From: Oceanisphaera psychrotolerans
GTDB lineage: Bacteria; Pseudomonadota; Gammaproteobacteria; Enterobacterales; Aeromonadaceae
Direction of reading: 5' to 3'
Length of the DNA: 64,000 nucleotides
NCBI RefSeq assembly: GCF_001870485.1
Contig: NZ_MDKE01000011.1
Location: 310,001 to 374,000 of the forward strand
The position numbers were made by a program, and so were the translations under genes. Positions 50,883-59,383 of this stretch are shown here, piece after piece. A model generated the notes under the pieces. The model made no database searches and had not been told where the DNA came from. It worked only from the letters and a program-made list of their open reading frames with translations. Each line of letters opens with the position of its first letter. Within the stretch, counting starts at the first letter, position 1.

Positions 50883-51608
50883 TTATGCGGTACGAGTAAA
50901 AATCAAATCCCATACCCCGTGACCGAGGCGGTGGCCGCGCTGTTCGAACTTGGTCAGCGGGCGATAATCGGGTCGGGGCATATAATCGCCTTCAACGGTG
51001 GCGTTGGCATAACCGGGAGCGGCATTCATCACTTCCAGCATATGCTCGGCGTAATTTTCCCAGTCGGTCGCCATATGGAATTCACCACCGATTTTCAGCT
51101 TGCTGCGCACCATTTCCACGAAGGCCGGCTGTACGATGCGGCGCTTGTGATGGCGGGTCTTGTGCCAGGGGTCGGGGAAAAACAGCTGCACCCGATCCAG
51201 GCTCTGCTCGGGCAGCATCTGCTCGAACACTTCCACCGCGTCATGACACATGACCCGCAGGTTGCTCAGCCCGGCTTCGGCCGCCCCCATCAGGCAGGCG
51301 CCCACGCCCGGGGTGTGCACTTCGATGCCGATAAAGTCCTGCTCGGGCGCCACACGCGCCATTTCCACCAGCGAAGCGCCCATGCCGAAACCGATTTCCA
51401 GCACCCGGGGAGCGCTTCTGCCGAACACCGCATCCAGATCGAGCAGCTGGGCGCTGTACTCGATGCCCATCACCGGCCATTGCTCGGCCATGGCTTTTTC
51501 CTGTCCCTTGGTCAGGCGGCCTTCACGACGCACAAAACTGCGGATCTTGCGTTTGCGCAGCTCGTTTTCGGTTTGGTCGGCTTGTTCGGACTGGTGTTCG
51601 TCTGTCAT
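50883..51608 (-). CDS. trmB: tRNA (guanine-N7)-methyltransferase
   Basis: 241 residues. It makes m7G46 in tRNA. SAM motif [55 protein letters not shown] and the C-terminal [22 protein letters not shown] are all visible. The ATG at 51608 has GGAG seven bases upstream; the extension to 51659 is rejected. Confidence 0.95.
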   Translation of the reverse strand: MTDEHQSEQADQTENELRKRKIRSFVRREGRLTKGQEKAMAEQWPVMGIEYSAQLLDLDAVFGRSAPRVLEIGFGMGASLVEMARVAPEQDFIGIEVHTPGVGACLMGAAEAGLSNLRVMCHDAVEVFEQMLPEQSLDRVQLFFPDPWHKTRHHKRRIVQPAFVEMVRSKLKIGGEFHMATDWENYAEHMLEVMNAAPGYANATVEGDYMPRPDYRPLTKFEQRGHRLGHGVWDLIFTRTA

Positions 51609-51771
51609 CTGTATTCTCCGGCGGGCTTGGGAAGGCGAATTATCCAAAGTTCGGCCCAAGGTGCAAGCTTAAAAAGAAAGCGGTAAGCCACAAGCTGCCA
51701 GCCATAAGCCACCCGAGCGGTTGTGCGGCTCCCGCTTCATTCGGGAAATCCTTCGCAAATGGCGGACTTTG

Positions 51772-51804
51772 CAAACAAACAAGCACCCGCGAGAGGTGCT
51801 TGTT
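51772..51804 (-). terminator. Terminator after the aminotransferase gene
   Basis: AACAAGCACC (51778-51787) pairs with GGTGCTTGTT (51795-51804); the minus-strand flank is GTTTGTTTG. Around it lie inverted copies of AGCCATAAGCC (51700s and 51827-51837). Confidence 0.75.
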
Positions 51805-51854
51805 GTGCTTATAGCTGACAGCTTAAGGCTTATGGCTGCTCTTGCCGCCTTCTG

Positions 51855-53033
51855 TTACAGCACCTGGCGGATCACTCGTCCCAGCCGGCTGATGCCTTCT
51901 TCGATGGTGGCTTCATCGGCACCGGCATAGCTCAGACGGGCGGTATTCAGAATGTCCGGCCGCACGTAGAAGGGCTGGCCGGGTACGAAGGCCACGTTTT
52001 CCTTGATCGCCAGATTGAACAGCGCCATGGCATCAATATGCTGCGGCAATTTCAGCCACAGGAACATGCCGCCTTCGGGGCGGGTAAAATCGATGCCCGG
52101 GCAGTGCTTCAGCAGCGCCTGCTCCATGGCGATTTTCTGCCGGCCGTAAACGGTACGGATACGGTCGATATGAGCATCCAGGCTGTTTTCCTGCAGATAA
52201 CCATGCAACACCTGCTGTACGAAGCCGTTGGTGTGCAGGTCCGAAGCCTGTTTGGCGATGGTCAGCTTCTGGCGCAACCAGTCCGGCACCAGCATCCAGC
52301 CCAGACGGAACGAGGGTACCACCACCTTGGAGAAGGAGCCCAGCAGCACCACGTTATCCGGCGCCAGCTTGGCAATGGGCAGCAGATGCTCGCCCTCGAA
52401 GCGCAACTCGCCGTAGGGGTTGTCTTCGATCATCAACACATTGTGCTTGATCAGTCGCTCGGCCACCGCCTGACGATTCTCCCGGCTGTAGCTGAGGCCG
52501 GTCGGGTTCTGGAAATTGGTGACACCATAGAGCAGGCGGGCATGGTCAGGCTCGGCCAGCAGCGCATCCAGCTCGTTCAGATCCAGGCCGTCATCGTTCA
52601 GCGCCACCCCCTGAAAGTTGGGCTGATACACCGACAACGCCTGAATGGCACCCAGGTAGCCCGGCTCTTCGATGATCAGGTTGTCACCTTCGTTGACCAG
52701 CACCTTGCCCAGCAGATCCAGCGCCTGCTGGGAGCCGTTGGTGATCAGGATGTTATCGGGAGACACCCGCATGCCATGCTGCTTGAAATAACGCTCGGCA
52801 ATATACTCCCGAAGGGGGGCAAAGCCCTCGGTAGCGGAATATTGCAGGGCGCCGTTGCCCCTGTGCTGCAGCACCCTGGCGCTGGCGGCCGCCAATTCTT
52901 CATTGGGGAAAAAATCCGGGTTGGGCAAACCACCGGCAAAGGAAATCACTTCCGGATTAACGGCGACCTTGAGGATTTCGCGGATGAAGGACGGCTCTAC
53001 CTTGGCAAAGCGCTGGGCAAAAAAGGGCTGCAT
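51855..53033 (-). CDS. PLP-dependent aminotransferase (2-aminoadipate/aromatic type, class I)
   Basis: 392 residues, fold type I. Marks are ISFAGGLPNPDFFPNEEL, ITNGSQQALDLLGKVL, NFQNPTGLSYS, IEDNPYGELRF, and the PLP lysine in LLGSFSKVVVPSFRLGW. It resembles the LysN/AroT-like group near MocR regulators but without a DNA-binding domain. The ATG at 53033 is chosen because the frame upstream is not conserved. The substrate cannot be fixed; it is divergent from mutY with no biosynthetic neighbours. Confidence 0.85.
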   Translation of the reverse strand: MQPFFAQRFAKVEPSFIREILKVAVNPEVISFAGGLPNPDFFPNEELAAASARVLQHRGNGALQYSATEGFAPLREYIAERYFKQHGMRVSPDNILITNGSQQALDLLGKVLVNEGDNLIIEEPGYLGAIQALSVYQPNFQGVALNDDGLDLNELDALLAEPDHARLLYGVTNFQNPTGLSYSRENRQAVAERLIKHNVLMIEDNPYGELRFEGEHLLPIAKLAPDNVVLLGSFSKVVVPSFRLGWMLVPDWLRQKLTIAKQASDLHTNGFVQQVLHGYLQENSLDAHIDRIRTVYGRQKIAMEQALLKHCPGIDFTRPEGGMFLWLKLPQHIDAMALFNLAIKENVAFVPGQPFYVRPDILNTARLSYAGADEATIEEGISRLGRVIRQVL

Positions 53034-53255
53034 AAAAGTCTCTCTGGTGACGGGCTTGGCGGGCGCCAATAAAACCCTTCTTTTGTATCAGAAAACAGTC
53101 AAATAACAAACCGTCAACAGTAAAAGAGTGCCTGAAACAGCCTCATCAACTTGAGCGTTCCGGGGATAACGCCTCCCGGCGAGGGTTCAAGCCGGTTTGC
53201 ACTGCCCGCTCCGCTGTGTTCTGATCCCGCCATTCCTTTTTACGCAGTTAGCATC

Positions 53256-54314
53256 GTGAACACAGCCTCTTTTGCCGAACGTGTGCTGGCCTGGTATGAA
53301 CAGCATGGCCGCAAGACCCTGCCCTGGCAGCAGAACAAAACGCCTTATCGGGTCTGGGTGTCCGAAATCATGTTGCAGCAGACCCAGGTGACCACCGTCA
53401 TTCCCTATTATCAGCGCTTCATGGCGCGCTTTCCCGATGTGGTGACTCTGGCCGACGCCGAACAGGATGAGGTATTGCACCTGTGGACAGGACTCGGCTA
53501 TTACGCCCGCGCCCGTAACCTGCACAAGGCCGCCCGGGTGATCCGTGATCATTACCAGAGCTGTTTTCCCGAACGATTCGAAGAGGTGCTGGGGCTGCCG
53601 GGCATAGGCCGCTCCACCGCCGGCGCCGTTTTATCGCTTTCGCTCGGTCAGCATCACGGCATTCTGGACGGCAACGTCAAACGGGTACTGGCCCGCTGGC
53701 TGGCACAACAGGGCTGGCCCGGAAAAAAGGAAGTGGAAAATGCCCTCTGGCAACAGGTGGAACAGTTAACGCCGCCGCAGGGGGTAACCCAATACAATCA
53801 GGCGATGATGGATCTGGGTGCCACCATCTGCACCCGCTCCCGTCCCAAGTGCGAACTGTGCCCGGTACACAGTGACTGCCAGGCGCTGGCGCTGGGCAGT
53901 CCGACCGCCTTTCCCCACTCGAAGCCGAAGAAAACCGTACAGCCGGAAAAGCAGTCCTGTTTTCTGCTGCTCAAACAGGGCAATCAGATCCTGCTGGTGC
54001 AACGCCCGCCTCAGGGATTGTGGGGTGGCCTCTATTGTTTTCCCGAGTTTCATAACGAACAGGAACTGCGAGCCTGGCTCACACGCTACCCCGAAGCCTC
54101 CGAGCCAAGCCCCCTGCCCGGCTTTCGTCATACTTTCAGCCATTTTCATCTGGATATCGAGCCCTGGCTGGTAGAATTGCCCCGGATACCGGACGAGGTC
54201 ATGGCCGGAGCAGAACGACTTTGGTATAACTTGCAGCAACCGGCGTCGGTCGGCCTCGCGGCTGCCACCCAAAAGCTGCTCGCCTACCCGCAACTGCAAG
54301 AGAGGAATTTATGA
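53256..54314 (+). CDS. mutY: Adenine DNA glycosylase
   Basis: 352 residues. It removes A opposite 8-oxoG. Marks are [30 protein letters not shown] with the catalytic glutamate, helix-hairpin-helix [29 protein letters not shown] sequence with the aspartate, and the [4Fe-4S] cysteines [23 protein letters not shown]-like 8-oxoG recognition domain follows. A GTG start at 53256 aligns with the family; the longer ORF is doubtful. Its stop overlaps yggX. Confidence 0.94.
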   Translation: MNTASFAERVLAWYEQHGRKTLPWQQNKTPYRVWVSEIMLQQTQVTTVIPYYQRFMARFPDVVTLADAEQDEVLHLWTGLGYYARARNLHKAARVIRDHYQSCFPERFEEVLGLPGIGRSTAGAVLSLSLGQHHGILDGNVKRVLARWLAQQGWPGKKEVENALWQQVEQLTPPQGVTQYNQAMMDLGATICTRSRPKCELCPVHSDCQALALGSPTAFPHSKPKKTVQPEKQSCFLLLKQGNQILLVQRPPQGLWGGLYCFPEFHNEQELRAWLTRYPEASEPSPLPGFRHTFSHFHLDIEPWLVELPRIPDEVMAGAERLWYNLQQPASVGLAAATQKLLAYPQLQERNL

Positions 54315-54586
54315 GCCGTACAATTTTTTGCCAGCGTTTACAGAAAGAAGCCGAAGGGCTGGATTTTCAACTCTACCCGGGGGAGCTGGGCAAGCGCATC
54401 TATGAGCATATCTCCAAGGAGGCCTGGGCCGAATGGCAGAAAAAGCAGACCATGCTGCTCAACGAAAAAAAACTCAACATGATGAATGCCGAGCATCGTC
54501 AACTGCTTGAGCAGGAGATGGTGGCCTATCTGTTCGAGGGTGCCGATGTCAAAATCGAGGGTTATACCCCTCCGGCTGCAGAGTAA
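54311..54586 (+). CDS. yggX: Fe(2+)-trafficking protein YggX
   Basis: 91 residues, small oxidative-damage protection protein. [39 protein letters not shown] contains the conserved Cys7. ATGA overlap with mutY suggests coupling, and the mutY-yggX pair is common in gammaproteobacteria and fits repair of iron-linked oxidation. Confidence 0.96.
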   Translation: MSRTIFCQRLQKEAEGLDFQLYPGELGKRIYEHISKEAWAEWQKKQTMLLNEKKLNMMNAEHRQLLEQEMVAYLFEGADVKIEGYTPPAAE

Positions 54587-54639
54587 AGCACCGCCTTGTA
54601 CAAGGCTTGAGCGAACGCACAGAGCCTTCCAAAAAGCGG

Positions 54640-54668
54640 TTGACTTGCCAGGGCCGATCTTATTTAAT
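54640..54668 (+). promoter_or_regulatory. Promoter of the tRNA-Phe/tRNA-Thr unit
   Basis: TTGACT, 17-base spacer, TTTAAT, then a GC-rich discriminator before the tRNA, as expected of stable-RNA promoters. Confidence 0.7.
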
Positions 54669-54678
54669 GGCGCCCGTT

Positions 54679-54754
54679 GCCCAGATAGCTCAGTCGGTAG
54701 AGCAGGGGATTGAAAATCCCCGTGTCGGCAGTTCGATTCTGTCTCTGGGCACCA
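54679..54754 (+). tRNA. tRNA-Phe (anticodon GAA)
   Basis: 76 bases from GCCCAGA to TCTGGGC-ACCA. The acceptor closes over seven pairs. The anticodon loop TGAAAAT reads GAA, and the CCA end is encoded. Confidence 0.96.
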
Positions 54755-54774
54755 TCTTCAAGCAAGTACAAGAC

Positions 54775-54850
<76 letters not shown>

Positions 54851-54853
54851 TTT

Positions 54854-54879
54854 AAACCAGCCTCAGCGCTGGTTTTTTT
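54854..54879 (+). terminator. Terminator of the tRNA-Phe/Thr unit
   Basis: AAACCAGC/GCTGGTTT stem with a 6-base loop, ending in seven T. Confidence 0.85.
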
Positions 54880-55022
54880 GTGTCTGCTGTTCAGCCTGCC
54901 AGGCACACTCTTTCTATCTGAGCTCCCACCACCACTGGCAAACAGAACCCTTGATCAGCTCGAAGCTGGCGTTCTCCTGCGTAAATACATAGTCTTTAGA
55001 CAAAAGGCAAAGGGATGATGCC

Positions 55023-56003
55023 ATGAACAAGATACATCTGATGGCCTTGCTGGCCGTGCTCTCCTCGCCGGTGGGTGCAGAGCACGATATAAAAGACGAC
55101 TCCGACCTGCCGCACTGGGCGGTTAACAAGATCACGCCCATGCATGATTCCGTTTCCCAGTGGGTCACCAACTCATCGCGTAATATCGATGGTTTTTTCG
55201 GTACCGACGACAGCCTGCATATTGAAAACGGCTCCTACCTGCGACTCAGCCAGGAGCTGGAATGGAGCGAGCAGGAAGACTTCAGCACCGAGACGGCGGT
55301 GCGTTTTCGTCTGGATCTACCCACCACCAAGGAACGGCTGCGTTTCATCATCGAGAGTGACCCCGAGGAGTCCGAAGGCACCCTCGCCGAACAGGGATCC
55401 AACCGGCTACGCACCGATCAGCGCAGCATCGCCAGTACCATTATCGGCCTGAACAGACTCGGCAAGCGGGACAAGAGAGAAGCCTGGAACCTGCAGGCCG
55501 GTGCCGGGGTCAAGGTGCGCTGGCCGCCGGATCCTTATGTACGTTTTACCGGCGAGAGGCTGTGGCAGCTGGACTCGCCCTGGCAGCTGGAGTCGTACAA
55601 CCGTGCTTCCTGGTTCAATGAAGAAGGCTATTCAGTGCGCAGCCGGTGGGATCTGGGCCGACCTCTGGATGAAAGTCATCACCTGCGCTTCATCACCAAC
55701 TTTCAGTGGCAGGAAGAAGTCGATACCCTGGAATATTCCGAAACCATCGAACTCAACCAGATCCTGGGCAAGCGCAGTGTCATGCGCTATGCCATCGCCG
55801 CGGTAGGAAGAAGCACCTCGGATCCACGACTGCACGATTATTATCTGTACAGCCACTACCGGCGTAACCTGCATCGGGAGATTCTGTTTGTGGATCTGAT
55901 CCCGGAGCTGCACTTCCCCCGGGACCAGAATTACGACGCACAGTTTGGCGTTACCCTGCGACTGGAAATGATGTTCAAGGGTGATCTGATTTTTCGGCGC
56001 TGA
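55023..56003 (+). CDS. Unrecognised secreted protein, probable outer-membrane beta-barrel
   Basis: 326 residues. Signal peptide (MNKIHLMALLAVLSSPVGA). The rest alternates polar and hydrophobic residues in beta-strand style, with many aromatic positions: SYLRLSQELEWSEQEDFSTETAVRFRLDL, FVDLIPELHFPRDQNYDAQFGVTLRLEMMF. It ends FKGDLIFRR, so without the terminal Phe of classical porins. No family is recognised. It lies alone between two tRNA genes and a convergent monooxygenase gene. Confidence 0.8.
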   Translation: MNKIHLMALLAVLSSPVGAEHDIKDDSDLPHWAVNKITPMHDSVSQWVTNSSRNIDGFFGTDDSLHIENGSYLRLSQELEWSEQEDFSTETAVRFRLDLPTTKERLRFIIESDPEESEGTLAEQGSNRLRTDQRSIASTIIGLNRLGKRDKREAWNLQAGAGVKVRWPPDPYVRFTGERLWQLDSPWQLESYNRASWFNEEGYSVRSRWDLGRPLDESHHLRFITNFQWQEEVDTLEYSETIELNQILGKRSVMRYAIAAVGRSTSDPRLHDYYLYSHYRRNLHREILFVDLIPELHFPRDQNYDAQFGVTLRLEMMFKGDLIFRR

Positions 56004-56015
56004 CCCCTTCCGGAC

Positions 56016-56324
56016 TTAAAGCGGGCGGTACAACCGAACATCGGCTTCGGCCACCAGGGCTGGCGCCACCTGCTCGAAGTAATCCTTGATATAAGGCTGG
56101 GCACAATGAGCCTCGAACATTTCACGGCTGGCCCACTGCTCGACAAACACGCAGTCCCAGGGTTCGCCGTTGTCGCCGTCATAAGGCACCTCTTCGGCCA
56201 GCTGATACAGCAGACAGCCTTCTTCCCGGTGGGTATCGGCAATCAGGCTTTTCAGGGCCAGTTGCAGCTCATTGGCCTTGCCCGGCTGGGCTCTGAAGCG
56301 GGCTACACAGTATAAGTCCGACAT
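56016..56324 (-). CDS. ABM-family monooxygenase (putative quinol monooxygenase)
   Basis: 102 residues, single ferredoxin-like ABM domain. Marks are YCVARFRAQPGKANELQLALKSLI, THREEGCLLYQL, WASREMFEAHCAQPYIKDYF. Cofactor-free monooxygenases of this family act on quinols or similar aromatics; the substrate is unknown. A single gene with no operon partner. Confidence 0.82.
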   Translation of the reverse strand: MSDLYCVARFRAQPGKANELQLALKSLIADTHREEGCLLYQLAEEVPYDGDNGEPWDCVFVEQWASREMFEAHCAQPYIKDYFEQVAPALVAEADVRLYRPL

Positions 56325-56626
56325 TATTCGCTCTCTGTTTGGTCAAAGCCGGTATGCTAATACATGCCCGCACCGCCTGAATAGCCCGACTTGCCCTCCC
56401 CCGTTCCGGAGCCTCCCGCCCAAAGCCAGGTAAAACACCACTCCGCACGAAATACCTGTTGACCCTCACCGGGTAACAAGTTAGAGTGTTCGCAGCTCGA
56501 AAAATACGGCTATATTTATGTTCTTGTTACGATGTTCTAGTAGTACCTCGTCCTGTATTTCATAAGTTACATCTGTATTTTTCCAAGCTCGTTTATTTAT
56601 GGTAGATTTGTTTACAGGATTTAGGT
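56325..56626. other. Intergenic region and long leader of the cold-shock gene
   Basis: 302 bases without a gene. The AT-rich last 150 bases probably form a long 5' leader of the cold-shock mRNA, as in cspA, but I cannot define a cold box. Confidence 0.35.
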
Positions 56627-56836
56627 ATGTCTAATATCGTTAAAGGTAAAGTAAAGTTCTTCAATGAGTCCAAAGGTTTTGGTTTCATCGAGCAAGAGCA
56701 AGGTCCTGACGTGTTCGTACACTTCAGCGCCATCCAGAGCCAGGGTTTCAAAACTCTGGCCGAAGGCCAAGCAGTACAGTTCACTGTAGCTCAAGGTCAG
56801 AAAGGTCCTCAGGCTGAGAACGTAGTTCCTCTGTAA
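56627..56836 (+). CDS. Cold-shock protein (CspA family)
   Basis: 69 residues, single OB-fold nucleic-acid chaperone. RNP1 KGFGFIEQ and RNP2 VFVHFSAI are intact, and the protein ends with QAENVVPL. Codon use is AT-richer than the neighbours. AGGA lies before the ATG. A strong terminator follows, so it is a one-gene unit. Confidence 0.95.
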   Translation: MSNIVKGKVKFFNESKGFGFIEQEQGPDVFVHFSAIQSQGFKTLAEGQAVQFTVAQGQKGPQAENVVPL

Positions 56837-56860
56837 GAGACTACCTCACCAAGAATTCCT

Positions 56861-56887
56861 AAGCCGCGCCTCCGGGCGCGGCTTTTT
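56861..56887 (+). terminator. Terminator of the cold-shock gene
   Basis: AAGCCGCGCC/GGGCGCGGCTT with loop TCC and six T. Confidence 0.9.
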
Positions 56888-57173
56888 TATTGTCTGATTT
56901 TATTTCCCCTCCCCTGGTTCTTTCTACCATGGTCCGATGCCATATCGGGAAACAACCCGAACACCATAACCCCGCTCAGGGCGCACACCCAGAGACTAAA
57001 AGCGGTGTCGACACCGTAACGGCTCGGCACGAGTATGGTGGAAGCAGACTGTGCCAGGGATACGCCTCTGGTCATGGGACTCTGGTGACGGGATTAAAAT
57101 GAGCTTTACTTTGACAAGTCGGGTATTCATTAAGCACAATCAAGGTTGAAAAATAACAAACAGGACTGCCTAC

Positions 57174-57554
57174 ATGACTGCCCAATCAGCAAATCCCCAA
57201 TCGCTTCAACAGGCCTTTTCATTGGGTAACGGACAGGATGCGGCACTGAACTGGCTGCGCAAGAATCAGACTCATTGCGCCATCTTCCTCACCAATGGCA
57301 TCAAGCTGGAAGGGATGATCAGTGCCTTTGATCAGTACAGCATTCTGCTATCCGACCCCCGTGGCCAGCAGCAGCTGATTTACAAAGCCAAGATTTCCAC
57401 TATTTCACCTGCGACCCGTCGGCCGCCGCGTACAGGGGTGATTATCAACAAGCCGCGTCGCCCCCGCTATGATAGCCATCAGGGACACCGGGAAGAGCAT
57501 CATAATCACCGGGATGAACAGCATGATCACCCCGGTGAAGACGATCAGGGCTAA
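57174..57554 (+). CDS. Divergent Hfq-like Sm protein with His-rich tail
   Basis: 126 residues. Sm1 and Sm2 motifs of Hfq are present: AIFLTNGIKLEGMISAFDQYSILLSD and LIYKAKISTISP. The proximal-face YKHA of canonical Hfq is YKAK here, the N-terminus is longer (about 20 residues before the first helix), and the C-terminal 40 residues are rich in His, Glu and Asp. Canonical hfq normally lies between miaA and hflX; this one does not, so it is probably a second, specialised Hfq. RNA-binding is inferred only. Confidence 0.8.
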   Translation: MTAQSANPQSLQQAFSLGNGQDAALNWLRKNQTHCAIFLTNGIKLEGMISAFDQYSILLSDPRGQQQLIYKAKISTISPATRRPPRTGVIINKPRRPRYDSHQGHREEHHNHRDEQHDHPGEDDQG

Positions 57555-57579
57555 GTCCGGCATTACCACCGCATAAGGG

Positions 57580-58161
57580 TCAGCCCAGGTCGGGCCGGCC
57601 CTGCACCACCATCACGCATTTCATTCCTGCCGCCATCGCTGCCTGCTGGCCTATTGGCGTGTCCTCAAACACCAGACAACGCCCGGGGGCCACCCCCAGC
57701 CGCTCCGCCGCCAGCAGATAGGTATCCGGCTCCGGCTTGTGCCGCACCACATCATCGGCACTGATCACCACCGAAAAATATTTATTCAACCCGGTACTCT
57801 GCAGCACCCGCTGGGCATTGACACGAGAAGAGCCGGTACCGATGGCCATCGGTCTGTCCGCATAACGTTCCAGCAACTCCAGCATGGCCGGAAAAACACG
57901 GGCCTCAGGCAGCCACCGCTGATAATGATGGTTTTTCAGCTTGACCACCGCCATGGGATCGAGCGCCAGCCCCTGATGCTGGTTGATGATAGTGACAATT
58001 TTGCGGCTGGGCACCCCGCCCAGCGCATAGAGCCAGTCCGCATCGTAGTCGAATTGAAACTCGCTGGCGGCCAGCTCCCAGGACGCGAGATGCAAGGGCA
58101 TGGTATCGACCAGGGTACCGTCCAAATCGAACAGAATGCCGTTAAATTGTTCCAGTTCCAT
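57580..58161 (-). CDS. HAD-family phosphatase (YqaB-like / beta-phosphoglucomutase family)
   Basis: 193 residues, subfamily IA. Motif I FDLDGTLVDTMPLH, motif II GTGSSR, motif III lysine RHKPEPDTYL, motif IV FEDTPIGQQAAMAAG. YqaB dephosphorylates fructose-1-phosphate and similar sugars. The gene follows dapA by 56 bases in the same direction and may share its transcript; no functional link to lysine is evident. Confidence 0.88.
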   Translation of the reverse strand: MELEQFNGILFDLDGTLVDTMPLHLASWELAASEFQFDYDADWLYALGGVPSRKIVTIINQHQGLALDPMAVVKLKNHHYQRWLPEARVFPAMLELLERYADRPMAIGTGSSRVNAQRVLQSTGLNKYFSVVISADDVVRHKPEPDTYLLAAERLGVAPGRCLVFEDTPIGQQAAMAAGMKCVMVVQGRPDLG

Positions 58162-58217
58162 CAGCGTACTCCAATAAAATGGCCGCTTGCGCGGCCATCG
58201 GAAGTTAAATCAGAGCA

Positions 58218-59090
58218 TCAAATCAGTTCCAGCTCTTCCATTACCCGGCGGATTCGCGCCTTGGTGCTCTCTTGCAGCGGCACCACCGGAATACGGCAGT
58301 GCTCGCTGGCCAGTCCCAGCAGCGACAGTCCGTATTTGGGGCAGGCCGGGTTAGGCTCGACAAACATCGCCTGATGCAAGGGCAACAACCGATCCTGCAA
58401 CGCCCGGGCTTCTTCCCACTTGCCAGCCAGGGTCAGCTCCTGCAGTTGGGAACAAAGACGCGGTGCCACGTTGGCGGTAACCGAGATACATCCCTGGCCA
58501 CCGGCCACGTTGTAAGACACCGCGGTACCGTCTTCGCCGGACAGCCAGGCAAAGGGCTTCTTGATCAGCTGGCGTTCGGCCCAGGGCCGGGCCAGATCAC
58601 CGGTGGCATCCTTGACCCCGACAATACGCGGCAGCTCCGCGATACGGGCCATGGTCTGCGGCTGAACGTCCACTACCGCTCGGGGCGGAATGTTGTAGAC
58701 GATAATCGGCAGTTCGGTGGCATCGTGCAGCATCTTGAAATGCGCGTAGAGTCCATCCTGACTGGGCCTGTTGTAATAACCGGCCACATGCAGGGTGGCA
58801 TCGGCCCCGACCTGCTGGGCACAATTGCTGTATTCAATCGCCTCTACCGGGTTGTTGGAACCCGCACCGGCAATGACGGGAACCCGCCCTGCGGCCTGCT
58901 CCGCCACGATCTCAATCACGCGGCAGTGCTCGTCATGAGTCAGGGTAGGACTTTCCCCGGTGGTGCCCACCGGCACAATGCCGTGAGTACCCTCCTTGAT
59001 GTGCCAATCGACCAGACGGCGCAGGGCCGCCTCGTCGATACGGTCACCGTCAAAAGGGGTCAGCAGGGCAACTAAAGAACCGCGAAACAT
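58218..59090 (-). CDS. dapA: 4-hydroxy-tetrahydrodipicolinate synthase
   Basis: 290 residues, first committed step of lysine and diaminopimelate synthesis. Marks are GTTGESPTLTHDEH (Thr44/Thr45), YYNRPSQDGLYAHF, YNIPPRAVVDV (Tyr133), Schiff-base lysine in IVGVKDATGDLAR (Lys161) and the GEDG motif. AAGGAG lies six bases before the ATG. Upstream is a leader ORF rich in lysine codons followed by a terminator, so its transcription is probably tuned to charged tRNA-Lys. Confidence 0.96.
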   Translation of the reverse strand: MFRGSLVALLTPFDGDRIDEAALRRLVDWHIKEGTHGIVPVGTTGESPTLTHDEHCRVIEIVAEQAAGRVPVIAGAGSNNPVEAIEYSNCAQQVGADATLHVAGYYNRPSQDGLYAHFKMLHDATELPIIVYNIPPRAVVDVQPQTMARIAELPRIVGVKDATGDLARPWAERQLIKKPFAWLSGEDGTAVSYNVAGGQGCISVTANVAPRLCSQLQELTLAGKWEEARALQDRLLPLHQAMFVEPNPACPKYGLSLLGLASEHCRIPVVPLQESTKARIRRVMEELELI

Positions 59091-59132
59091 GGAAACTCCT
59101 TCTCCTGGCTAGAGGATTGAAAAAGGTAAATT

Positions 59133-59167
59133 AAAAAACCCCGGTCGCTGTTGCGTTACCGGGGTTT
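59133..59167 (-). terminator. Attenuator terminator in the dapA leader
   Basis: On the minus strand AAACCCCGGT and ACCGGGGTTT form a ten-pair stem around the loop AACGCAACAGCG, then T-run. It lies 43 bases upstream of the dapA ATG, inside its leader, so read-through is needed for expression. The loop plus GGT can instead pair with the end of the leader ORF (59214-59200), 14 of 15 positions. Confidence 0.8.
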
Positions 59168-59202
59168 GAGAGCATCTCGTCTTAATGAGGATCAGGCGTC
59201 GG

Positions 59203-59271
59203 TCACGCAACAGCAGCTGCCGCTTTTCGTTTAAGCGGCTTTCCCGGTTTGCGTTTAACCATAAAAATCAT
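59203..59271 (-). CDS. Lysine-rich leader peptide of dapA (22 residues)
   Basis: Starts MIFMVKRKPGKPLKRK and ends AAAAVA; codons 6, 8, 11, 14 and 16 are Lys. AGGTG lies six bases before the ATG. GCCGCTT/AAGCGGC (59239-59219) can form a pause hairpin in the coding part, and the last codons plus stop form the antiterminator strand. I infer a ribosome-stalling leader: lysine shortage stalls translation, frees the antiterminator and allows dapA transcription. A lysine riboswitch is not seen. Confidence 0.7.
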   Translation of the reverse strand: MIFMVKRKPGKPLKRKAAAAVA

Positions 59272-59300
59272 GAGTTGCACCTGAAAAGACCTTGAACTGC

Positions 59301-59329
59301 ATCTTTTGCTAATGACCGGCAAATGTCAA
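59301..59329 (-). promoter_or_regulatory. Candidate promoter of the dapA leader
   Basis: On the minus strand TTGACA (59329-59324), 17-base spacer, AAAGAT (59306-59301). The -35 is perfect and the -10 poor. It would start transcription just upstream of the leader ORF. Confidence 0.45.
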
Positions 59330-59383
59330 GAGGCCGGGTCGCATGTATAATGCCCAATTGTTTTATTTACCGCGGAACCCGAT

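Noticed and set aside
59091..59383. Lysine riboswitch upstream of dapA
   Set aside because: The leader is too short and lacks the five-helix core; the leader ORF with attenuator explains the terminator better.
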